From Lysobacter stagni (lineage in GTDB: Bacteria; Pseudomonadota; Gammaproteobacteria; Xanthomonadales; Xanthomonadaceae): DNA of 64,000 nucleotides. The translations under genes were made by a program, and so were the position numbers. The stretch spans positions 533,001 through 597,000 of the forward strand of contig NZ_JASGBI010000001.1 in NCBI RefSeq assembly GCF_030053425.1, given 5' to 3'. Positions within the stretch are counted from its first letter, which is position 1. Each line of letters begins with the position of its first letter. Positions 17,592-25,401 of the stretch are shown piece after piece. Under the pieces are notes generated by a model. The model made no database searches and was not told the origin of the DNA. It worked only from the letters and a program-made list of their open reading frames with translations.

Positions 17592-19547
17592 TCATTTCCT
17601 GCCATTCGTTTCAGCGCGGGCCGCATCGGCGCCGGCGTCCGTTCTGCCTCCAACTTCCTCCATAGACTCAAGAGCTGTCTTCGCATCGGCCATCAGCTTA
17701 GCGAGGTCGACAAGATTGTTGGCCACCATTGTTCCTCGCAGGTTGGCTGCTCGCGCCTTAAGGAGCTCTGATACTTGACCAAGCCAGATCGCCTCCGACA
17801 CAAGCATTCGATTAGACGATTCAAACTCGTATCGCCTTCTGAATGTCATGCCCACCCGCTGCTTGTCCGACGGGGCGATAGCCAAATACTGGTCAACGAA
17901 ACTGCTAGGCGCGATGAACTTCAGCAATGGCGTATCGTAGAAGCGGCTATCTCCATCATTTGTAACTACAAGCGCCCTGTAGAAGGCACCGGAATCAGTA
18001 TTCATCAAAGTGAGAAGCTCCTCTGATCGCCTCGGAAACTGGTCGATCCGTTCCGCCTCAGCGCTATTACTCCAATGCGCGACCAGTTCTCGATACTCCA
18101 GGGAGCCTCTATCGTGAAAGCCGAGCCCGCCGTAGCCCGCTCCCATACTGATGTTCCGCAGCACGTCCTGGTCCAACGAAAGCCGACCTACCGCGCGCAA
18201 ACGATCTAGCTGCAGCTTGGCTGTGTCCAGGATCTCGCGCCTTGATTCCTTATGAATTTCAAGGTCGGACAGCCAGAACAACACGCATGAGGCGTGCATG
18301 ACTTCGCCAGCCCTTGTGTATAGGCCGTTCTTCAGTTCATGCGCGACCTGCGGCAGCAATTCGGAGATCTCTTCGTCGGTAAGGCTGGACGCGTGCCACA
18401 GTCGAACCCAACTGGGCTGCTGCTCACTTGAGAAGTAGCGACTGTTCCTAATTGACTGCTCGATCGCATTGACGTCAACAACCCCTTTATCAAAGATCGC
18501 GACCCAGAGCTCGTTGGACACTGGCTCGTCGACGAAGTCGATCCCAGAGTACTTCTTTGACACCCTTGCGTAATGGCCCCTTGCCCCCTCGTCATTCGCA
18601 AGGGAGCGCAAGTACCCATCTCGCGAAAGGTCTCTGATGTCACCCGGCACCATAGAACCGCTCTTTATCTCGAACGAGAGCGCCAAGTATCGAGAAATCA
18701 ACTCCGCAACAACTGCACTGCTATCCCGAATATCTGGCGCGAGATGATTGAGCAGATCCTCTAGGTCAAACAGCGCGAGCCGGAGGTGTCTAAGATTCTG
18801 GTACTTAGATTCGGCAAACACCTCGCGAATCCTATCGTCGTTCTGCTTGAAGAACTTCTTTGCCGGTCCGTCAGCGAACTCGCCGACAAACGCACGTGCT
18901 GCCGCATCGATCTCGGGTTCGATCTCAAAGGTCTTACCGATGAGCTTCTCTTTGATCCTTAGGTAGGCGCGATGCTCGCGCCGGTCCGTTGCACTCTCAA
19001 TCTCCTCCTGGCGAATGATCTCATCCTCATTGGCAACAAGGATCACTTTGAGATCTGAGTGCTCGACGAAATGATTGATGTACCCGAGAAGCTCCGCGAT
19101 GGGAATCGAGCAGCGTTCGATATCGTCGAAGACCAACACAAAGCCTTCTGTGTTTGTCAGATAGTCTGGAATCTTGATCTCCGGGAGTTGTGGCGCAACT
19201 GATGCGTCGTCGCGCCCATTGCCATCCAGGTCGACTTTAATCGTCGCCCGAAGAAGACCCTTCAGCACCTTCCCCGCAAGCGCCATCCCTTTGGATGCGA
19301 GAACGGGGTGCAGAAGCCGGAATATCTCGCCTTCAATGGCATCCACAGACGTGATCCCATTCAAGCTGACATGCAAGACCTTGCCGCCGTCCCGTTCCAA
19401 CTGGGCCAGCGACCTCTTCATGAACCACGTCTTCCCGGCCCCCCACCTACCTTTGACGAGCACCGCATAGCCCGGCGGGATCGGACGCTTGTAGTAGTGG
19501 TCCAAGAACAGTTCAATGTGGTCGTTTGGCGAACTCACCGAGTGCAT
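17592..19547 (-). CDS. KAP-like P-loop NTPase, accessory gene
   Basis: 651 residues from the ATG at 19547. Walker A is GRWGAGKT (residues 33-40), Walker B FVLVFDD (136-142) followed by IERC, and a sensor-like strand VILVANEDE near 175. This is the KAP/STAND-type NTPase core; the remaining ~400 residues are helical with no recognised domain. No transmembrane segment is evident. GC is about half in a hand-counted line (17881-17940) against about 60% or more nearby, which suggests acquisition. AGGAG directly abuts the ATG; a TTG at 19565 is in frame. Bacterial KAP NTPases are often found near defence genes; that role here is inference. Confidence 0.8.
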   Translation of the reverse strand: MHSVSSPNDHIELFLDHYYKRPIPPGYAVLVKGRWGAGKTWFMKRSLAQLERDGGKVLHVSLNGITSVDAIEGEIFRLLHPVLASKGMALAGKVLKGLLRATIKVDLDGNGRDDASVAPQLPEIKIPDYLTNTEGFVLVFDDIERCSIPIAELLGYINHFVEHSDLKVILVANEDEIIRQEEIESATDRREHRAYLRIKEKLIGKTFEIEPEIDAAARAFVGEFADGPAKKFFKQNDDRIREVFAESKYQNLRHLRLALFDLEDLLNHLAPDIRDSSAVVAELISRYLALSFEIKSGSMVPGDIRDLSRDGYLRSLANDEGARGHYARVSKKYSGIDFVDEPVSNELWVAIFDKGVVDVNAIEQSIRNSRYFSSEQQPSWVRLWHASSLTDEEISELLPQVAHELKNGLYTRAGEVMHASCVLFWLSDLEIHKESRREILDTAKLQLDRLRAVGRLSLDQDVLRNISMGAGYGGLGFHDRGSLEYRELVAHWSNSAEAERIDQFPRRSEELLTLMNTDSGAFYRALVVTNDGDSRFYDTPLLKFIAPSSFVDQYLAIAPSDKQRVGMTFRRRYEFESSNRMLVSEAIWLGQVSELLKARAANLRGTMVANNLVDLAKLMADAKTALESMEEVGGRTDAGADAARAETNGRK

Positions 19548-19566
19548 CTCCTGATAATGACCCAAA

Positions 19567-19597
19567 CGAAAAGAGGCGGCACTGGCCGCCTCTTTCG
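19567..19597 (-). terminator. aceE intrinsic terminator
   Basis: On the minus strand CGAAAGAGGCGGC, a 4-base loop and GCCGCCTCTTTTCG followed by more Ts. It begins about 15 bases past the aceE stop and ends only about 20 bases before the KAP start codon. Confidence 0.8.
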
Positions 19598-19611
19598 TAA
19601 CTTCCTAGCGA

Positions 19612-22311
19612 TCAAACCCCAATCGGATTCGGCTTTTCCCCGTCGATCTTGTACTGCTTGATCGCGCGGGCGACGTCCTTGCCGGTCATCTTGCCTTCCG
19701 CTGCCAGCGCCGCGATGGCGGCGTGGGCGATGTAGTAGCGGTCCACTTCGAAGTGGCGGCGCAGGTTGGCGCGGGTGTCGCTGCGGCCGAAGCCGTCGGT
19801 GCCCAGCACGGTGTACTTCATCGGCACGAATTCACGGATCTGGTTGGCGAAGGTGCGCACGTAGTCCGTGGCGGCAATCGCCGGGCCCTGGCGGCCTTCC
19901 AGCAGCGTGGTGACGTACGGCTTGCGCTGCGTGCCTTCCGGGTTCATGCGGTTGGTGCGGATGGCGTCTTCGCCGTCGCGGGCCAGTTCGGTGAAGCTGG
20001 GGCAGGACCAGATGTCGGCGGTGACGCCGAAGTCCTTGTCCAGCAGTTCCGCCGCTGCGATGGCTTCGCGCAGGATGGTGCCGCTGCCCATCAGTTGCAC
20101 GCGCAGCTCGCCCTTCTTGGGCTTGCCGGCGTCCTTGAGCAGGTACATGCCCTTGATGATGCCCTCGCTTGCGCCTTCCGGCATGTCCGGGTGGGCGTAG
20201 TTCTCGTTCATCAGGGTGAGGTAGTAATACTCGTCCTGCTGCTCGGTGAGCATGCGCTGCATGCCGTGCTGCAGGATCACCGCGACTTCGAAGCCAAACG
20301 TCGGGTCGTAGCTGCGGCAGTTCGGGATGGCGCTGGCCAGCAGGTGGCTGTGGCCGTCTTCGTGCTGCAGGCCTTCACCGTTGAGCGTGGTGCGGCCGGC
20401 GGTGGCGCCCAGCAGGAAGCCACGCGCACGCATGTCCGCTGCCTGCCAGGCGCTGTCGCCGATGCGCTGGAAGCCGAACATCGAGTAGTAGATATAGAAC
20501 GGCAGCATCTGCAGGTTGTTGGTGCTGTAGCTGGTGGCCGCGGCCATCCAGCTGGTGAATGCACCGGCCTCGGTGATGCCTTCTTCCAGCACCTGGCCTG
20601 CCGCGTCTTCGCGGTAGTACATGAGCTGGTCGCGATCCACCGGCTTGTACTTCTGGCCGTGCGGCGCGTAGATGCCGATCTGGCGGAACAGGCCTTCCAT
20701 GCCGAAGGTGCGCGCTTCGTCGGCGACGATGGGCACGCAACGCGGGCCCACCTGCTTGTCGCGCAGCACGATGTTGAGCGCCTGCACGAACGACATGGTG
20801 GTGCTGATCTCGCGGTCGCCGGTGCTCTTGAGCAGGCGGTCGAAGGCGTCCAGCTTCGGCACCTCCAGCGATTCACTGCTCTTGCGGCGGCGCTGCGGCA
20901 GGTAGCCGCCCAGCGCCTTGCGGCGCTCGTGCATGTATTCCACTTCCGGCGACTTCTCGCCCGGGTGGAAGAACGGCACTTTGCCGTCGGCCAGTTGTGC
21001 GTCGGTCACCGGGATGTTGAAGCGGTCGCGGAACAGGCGCACGGCTTCGTCGTCGAGCTTCTTGGTCTGGTGCGTCGGGTTGAGCGACTCACCGGCCGGG
21101 CCCATGCCGTAACCCTTGACCGTCTTGGCCAGGATGACGGTGGGCATGCCCTTGGTGTTCACCGCTTCGTGGTACGCGGCGTAGACCTTGTGCGGGTCGT
21201 GGCCGCCGCGGTTGAGGCGCCAGATGTCGTCGTCGGACAGGTTGGCGACCAGCTGCGCGGTTTCCGGATACTTGTTGAAGAAGTGCTCGCGCGTGTACTT
21301 GCCGCCGAAGGCCTTGCAGTTCTGGTATTCGCCGTCGACGGTTTCCATCATCAGCTGGCGCAGCTTGCCGGCGGTGTCGCGCGCCAGGAGCGGATCCCAG
21401 TAGGAACCCCACACGGTCTTGATGACATTCCAGCCGGCGCCGCGGAACTGGCCTTCCAGCTCCTGGATGATCTTGCCGTTGCCGCGCACCGGGCCGTCCA
21501 GTCGCTGCAGGTTGCAGTTGATGACGAAGACCAGGTTGTCCAGGCCTTCACGGCCGGCCACGGAAATGGCGCCGAGCGATTCGGGTTCGTCCGTCTCGCC
21601 GTCGCCGAGGAACGCCCACACCTTGCGGTCGGTCTTGGGCAACAGGCCGCGGCCTTCCAGGTACTTCCAGTTGCGCGCCTGGTAGATGGCGGCCAGCGGG
21701 CCCAGGCCCATCGACACGGTCGGCACCTGCCAGTAGTCCGGCATCAGCCACGGGTGCGGATACGACGAGATGCCGCGGCCGTCGACTTCCATGCGGAAGT
21801 TGTCCAGCTGCGATTCGCTTATGCGGCCTTCCAGGAACGAGCGGGCATAGATGCCCGGCGAGCTGTGGCCCTGCACGCCGATGATGTCGCCCGGGTGGTC
21901 GCCTTCCGGGCCGCGCCAGAAGTGGTTGAAGCCCACGTCATAGAGCGTGGCCGCCGAGGCGAACGAAGCGATGTGGCCGCCCAGGTCGCCCGGCTTGCGG
22001 TTGGCGCGCACGACCATGGCCAGCGCGTTCCAGCGGATGATCGAACGGATGCGCCATTCCATCGCGTGGTCGCCGGGGCTCTTGGCCTCCAGGTGCGCGG
22101 GAATGGTGTTGATGTATTCGGTGGTCGGCGAGAACGGCAGGTGCGCGCCGGCGCGACGGGTGACTTCGACCATGCCTTCGAGCAGCTGGTGGGCGCGCTC
22201 GGCGCCATCGCGCTCGATGACGGCCTGGACGGACTCGATCCACTCGCGGGTCTCGGTCGGATCCGGGTCGTTCTGGAGCAGGTCGTTGATGACAGCGTGA
22301 AGAGACGTCAT
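19612..22311 (-). CDS. aceE: pyruvate dehydrogenase E1 component, homodimeric type
   Basis: 899 residues, the usual length for homodimeric AceE. It decarboxylates pyruvate with thiamine diphosphate and passes the acetyl group to the E2 lipoyl domain of the PDH complex in the cytoplasm. The ThDP motif is present (GDGETDEPES, ending in NCNLQRLDGPVRG), along with SYPHPWLMPDYWQ near residue 180 and the central LNGEGLQHEDGHSH loop. E2/E3 genes are not adjacent here. The start at 22311 has no strong ribosome site. A T-tailed hairpin follows the stop. Confidence 0.97.
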   Translation of the reverse strand: MTSLHAVINDLLQNDPDPTETREWIESVQAVIERDGAERAHQLLEGMVEVTRRAGAHLPFSPTTEYINTIPAHLEAKSPGDHAMEWRIRSIIRWNALAMVVRANRKPGDLGGHIASFASAATLYDVGFNHFWRGPEGDHPGDIIGVQGHSSPGIYARSFLEGRISESQLDNFRMEVDGRGISSYPHPWLMPDYWQVPTVSMGLGPLAAIYQARNWKYLEGRGLLPKTDRKVWAFLGDGETDEPESLGAISVAGREGLDNLVFVINCNLQRLDGPVRGNGKIIQELEGQFRGAGWNVIKTVWGSYWDPLLARDTAGKLRQLMMETVDGEYQNCKAFGGKYTREHFFNKYPETAQLVANLSDDDIWRLNRGGHDPHKVYAAYHEAVNTKGMPTVILAKTVKGYGMGPAGESLNPTHQTKKLDDEAVRLFRDRFNIPVTDAQLADGKVPFFHPGEKSPEVEYMHERRKALGGYLPQRRRKSSESLEVPKLDAFDRLLKSTGDREISTTMSFVQALNIVLRDKQVGPRCVPIVADEARTFGMEGLFRQIGIYAPHGQKYKPVDRDQLMYYREDAAGQVLEEGITEAGAFTSWMAAATSYSTNNLQMLPFYIYYSMFGFQRIGDSAWQAADMRARGFLLGATAGRTTLNGEGLQHEDGHSHLLASAIPNCRSYDPTFGFEVAVILQHGMQRMLTEQQDEYYYLTLMNENYAHPDMPEGASEGIIKGMYLLKDAGKPKKGELRVQLMGSGTILREAIAAAELLDKDFGVTADIWSCPSFTELARDGEDAIRTNRMNPEGTQRKPYVTTLLEGRQGPAIAATDYVRTFANQIREFVPMKYTVLGTDGFGRSDTRANLRRHFEVDRYYIAHAAIAALAAEGKMTGKDVARAIKQYKIDGEKPNPIGV

Positions 22312-22511
22312 GCGTATCGCGGCCCCTATTGGCCGCGCCTCGTGTGGGGACGGGTTAGAGCTTCGATTCTAACAGGGCGATACGGGTCGCCGGACCGGGT
22401 GGAACGGGCCGCAGCGTTGCGACGAAAGGCGGATTGCGCGGGCGCAATCCCTACGCTGGCGGATGTTGTGCTCTGCCTCGTTAGAAGGCAGACCGCGGTG
22501 CGACGCGCTGC

Positions 22512-22583
22512 CGCGGCCATCCATGGCGAGGCGCATTCCGCTCCTGATCGCCCGACCCGGCCATCCATGGCCGGGCGTTCGGC
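22512..22583. repeat. CCATCCATGG-type dispersed repeat, copy 1
   Basis: Two CCATCCATGG cores about 45 bases apart, the second followed by CCGGGCGTTCG, with a GATCGCCCGACCCGG spacer. The same arrangement recurs at 46341-46409. Confidence 0.7.
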
Positions 22584-22621
22584 AGGCCGCGCGGTAGTGC
22601 CGCGCGAGCGGCCTGTGCCTC

Positions 22622-22841
22622 ACCCTCTCCCCTTGCGGGAGAGGGACAGGCCGCGCAGTGGCCAGGGAGAGGGGTGGCGCGCCAGCACTGAGGAGAACGG
22701 CGGCTTCGCCGCCGGCCCCTCTTCCGCCCTTCGGGCACCTTCTCCCGCAAGGGGAGAAGGAAAAGCGGAGCATCGAGAGGCCTGTACGTTCGCCCTCTCC
22801 CCTTGTGGGAGAGGGACAGGCCGCGCGGCGGCCAGGGAGAC
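22622..22841. repeat. CCCTCTCC/GGAGAGGG composite intergenic repeat, copies A and A'
   Basis: Starts CCCTCTCCCCTTGCGGG AG..., continues GGACAGGCCGCGC-GGCCAGGGAGAGG, a variable middle, then CCTTCTCCCGCAAGGGGAGAAGG. A shortened second copy begins at 22791. The units form strong hairpins and stop 3 bases from the EF-hand gene's stop codon. Confidence 0.85.
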
Positions 22842-22844
22842 GGA

Positions 22845-23174
22845 TTACGGCCGCGGCGGCGCCAGTGCGGCGCCCAGTATCTGGCGCTGGAACGTGATCA
22901 TCTCTTCGCGGGTGACGCGCTCGTCGTGGTTGAGGTCCATGTGCTCGAACAGGGCGCGCGCGCCGGCGGCGTGTTCGGCGGCGGTGACCACGCCATCGCC
23001 GTCCAGGTCCATCGGCAAGGGATCCTCGCGCGGCGTGGGGGGCGGCATCACCGGGGTCGCGGGCACGGGTTGCGTCGCCGCGGCGGGCGGTGCGGTGGGC
23101 GTGGTCTGCGCCCAGATCACCACGGGCACGGCGACAATGGCCAGCATGAGCACTGCGCGGATTGCGGCTTTCAT
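22845..23174 (-). CDS. secreted EF-hand protein
   Basis: 109 residues: a signal peptide (LMLAIVAVPVVIWA), a Pro/Thr/Ala-rich linker (about 22-50), then two EF-hand loops, DLDGDGVVTAAE (about 56-67) and DLNHDERVTREE (about 79-90), the second with a slightly atypical centre. It should bind calcium in the periplasm. GAGGTGGGG precedes the ATG at 23174. It is divergent from a TonB receptor gene whose start is only about 50 bases away. Confidence 0.8.
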   Translation of the reverse strand: MKAAIRAVLMLAIVAVPVVIWAQTTPTAPPAAATQPVPATPVMPPPTPREDPLPMDLDGDGVVTAAEHAAGARALFEHMDLNHDERVTREEMITFQRQILGAALAPPRP

Positions 23175-23223
23175 GACCCCACCTCTGCATGACGACCTCG
23201 ACCGACACGGTATCGGGCGGGGT

Positions 23224-25326
23224 GTGTGCATACCTTCACGGCGCGTGGAGCGCCGACCGGCCGCGAGCGCGCTGGCCCTCGCTTTGGCGCTGGCCTTGGC
23301 GCCCGCACATGCGCAGGACCGCGCGACCACGCTGGACACCGTGCAGGTGGTGGGCGCACGCCAGCCGCTGACGCGCTTCCCGGGTTCGGTCAGCGTGATC
23401 GACGGCGACATCCTTCGCGACGGCCAGCGCCAGGTGTCGTTGTCCGAGGCGCTGGTGCGCGCGCCCGGCGTGACCGTGCTGGACCGCCAGAACTACGCGC
23501 AGGACCTGCAGGTGCAGAGCCGCGGTTTCGGTGCGCGCTCCACGTTCGGCATCCGCGGCATCAAGCTGATCGTCGACGGCATTCCGTCGTCTGCGCTGGA
23601 TGGCCAAGGGCAGGCGGCCAGCTTTCCGCTGAGCGCGCTCGATCGAATCCAGGTGCTGCGTGGTCCGCTGGCGCTGCAGTACGGCAACGCGGCCGGTGGC
23701 GCGATCGTGGGCGAGACCGCGTTCGATGGCCCCGGCGCGCAGGCCGAAGGCTGGCTGGGTTCGCATGACAGCGCGCGCGTCTCGGCGGGCTTCGAGGGCG
23801 CGAACGATGACGAAGCGTGGCGATGGCGCGCGCTCGGCTCGTGGTTCACCACCGATGGCGAGCGTCCGCACAGTTCGGCGCAGCGCGCGCAGGTGGATGG
23901 TGTGGCGCAGTGGGCGCCCGACGCCGATTCGCGTCTGCGCATCGTCGGCGGTGGTTTGAGCCAGCCCTACACCGACGACCCGCTGGGCCTCACGCGCGCA
24001 CAGTGGCAGCGCGACCCGAACGGCACCGACCCCGTGGCCGAACAGTTCGACACGCGCAAGAAGATCGACAACGCGCAACTCGGCGCACGCTGGGAAGACA
24101 CCTATGCGCCGGGCCGCGAATACTGGATCGGCGGCTACGGCGTAACGCGTGATGTGGTGCAGTTCCTCGCGATTCCCGTCGCGGCGCAGCGCGCGCCCAG
24201 CAGTGCCGGTGGCGTGATCGACCTGGGCCGTCGATCGAGCGGCGTGGATGCAGGCCACCGATGGAGCGGCGATACCGGCGCGATCACGCTCGGGCTCGAA
24301 GCAGGCTGGCTGGACGAGCAGCGACGCGGCTACGAGAACTTCGTCGGCGAGCAACTGGGCCTGCGTGGCCGGCTTCGTCGCGACGAGGACAACCGCGTCC
24401 GCAGCGTCGAGCCCTTCGCGCTGGGCGAGTGGCGTTTCGCGACGGACTGGACCGCGATGGGCGCGGTGCGGCATGCGCGACTGGATGTCTCGTCGGACGA
24501 TCACTACATCGCGCCCGGCAATGGCGACGACAGCGGCGAACTGGATTACCGCGAAACCGCGGGAGCATTCGGTGTCACGCGCAGCTTCGCGCAGGGCGAG
24601 GCGTACGCCAGTGTCGGACGCGGCTTCGAGACGCCTACCATCACCGAACTGGCCTACCGCCCGGACGGCAGCGCCGGCCTCAACACATCGCTGCAACCGG
24701 CGCATTTCGACAGCGCGGAGATCGGCCTGCGCTGGCGCTTCGCGCGTGCGAACGCGAGTGTCTCGACGTATCGCATCGACGGCGAGGACGAGATCGTTCC
24801 GGCCGACAACCGCGGCGGCCGCGCGAGTTTCGCCAATGCCGGGCGCACGCGCCGCGAAGGCATCGAAGCCGGACTGGACGGACGGCTGGCGACGCAGTGG
24901 ACGTACGCCATCACCGTGAACTGGCTGCGCGCGCGTTTCACCGAACCGTTCTCGTATCGCGTGGCCAGCGGCGCGGAGCGGGTCGTCGACGCCGGCAATC
25001 GCATCCCCGGCATCCCGCGTGCCGACGGCTACGCCGAACTGGCCTGGCACACGCCCGATGCGCGCACCGTCGCCGCACTGGAAATGCGCGCCAGCGACGG
25101 CATGCCGACCGACGACCGCAACACCGACGCTTCACCGGGCTACGCGACCTTCGCGCTGCGCCTGCAATGGCGCGCCGCGAACACCGGCTGGCACGCGTTC
25201 GCGCGCGCGGACAATCTGTTCGACCGCGACTACGTGGGCTCGGTGATCGTCAACGAAGGCAACGCGCGCTACTTCGAACCGGGACCGGGACGCGGTTTCA
25301 CGGTGGGATTGGGCTGGGACGGGTAG
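23224..25326 (+). CDS. TonB-dependent outer-membrane receptor
   Basis: About 700 residues. A signal peptide with a run of Ala-Leu repeats ends at APAHAQ, then the TonB-box/plug region (TLDTVQVVGAR, VSVIDGDILRDG, QSRGFGARSTFGIRGIK, LDRIQVLRGPLALQYG) and a barrel ending in GRGFTVGLGWDG. It imports an iron chelate, cobalamin or other scarce ligand using TonB energy. I chose the GTG at 23224 because no ATG precedes the signal peptide closely; a GTG at 23245 is also possible. The frame is open far upstream but that is antisense to aceE. Confidence 0.88.
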   Translation: MCIPSRRVERRPAASALALALALALAPAHAQDRATTLDTVQVVGARQPLTRFPGSVSVIDGDILRDGQRQVSLSEALVRAPGVTVLDRQNYAQDLQVQSRGFGARSTFGIRGIKLIVDGIPSSALDGQGQAASFPLSALDRIQVLRGPLALQYGNAAGGAIVGETAFDGPGAQAEGWLGSHDSARVSAGFEGANDDEAWRWRALGSWFTTDGERPHSSAQRAQVDGVAQWAPDADSRLRIVGGGLSQPYTDDPLGLTRAQWQRDPNGTDPVAEQFDTRKKIDNAQLGARWEDTYAPGREYWIGGYGVTRDVVQFLAIPVAAQRAPSSAGGVIDLGRRSSGVDAGHRWSGDTGAITLGLEAGWLDEQRRGYENFVGEQLGLRGRLRRDEDNRVRSVEPFALGEWRFATDWTAMGAVRHARLDVSSDDHYIAPGNGDDSGELDYRETAGAFGVTRSFAQGEAYASVGRGFETPTITELAYRPDGSAGLNTSLQPAHFDSAEIGLRWRFARANASVSTYRIDGEDEIVPADNRGGRASFANAGRTRREGIEAGLDGRLATQWTYAITVNWLRARFTEPFSYRVASGAERVVDAGNRIPGIPRADGYAELAWHTPDARTVAALEMRASDGMPTDDRNTDASPGYATFALRLQWRAANTGWHAFARADNLFDRDYVGSVIVNEGNARYFEPGPGRGFTVGLGWDG

Positions 25327-25361
25327 CGCGGTTGCTGTTGCCGCGATACCGAGGCGCGCGT

Positions 25362-25384
25362 CCCCTCTCCACGCGGGAGAGGGG
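25362..25384. terminator. hairpin between convergent TonB receptor and maeB
   Basis: CCCCTCTCC, short loop, GGAGAGGGG: the core of the dispersed repeat, acting here in the 75-base gap between two convergent stops. Confidence 0.6.
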
Positions 25385-25401
25385 TTCGAACGGGCGTCGG
25401 A

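Larger units (their letters stand above)
22312..22844. other. intergenic region filled by dispersed repeats
   Basis: 533 bases between aceE and the EF-hand gene with no gene. It holds one copy of the CCATCCATGG element (22512-22583) and one and a half copies of the CCCTCTCC/GGAGAGGG composite repeat (22622-22773 and 22791-22841). The aceE promoter must lie at its left end. Confidence 0.6.

Noticed and set aside
19723..23223. Long plus-strand open frame leading into the TonB receptor
   Set aside because: It is the mirror of aceE and crosses repeats; only the part from about 23224 has a signal peptide and receptor motifs.
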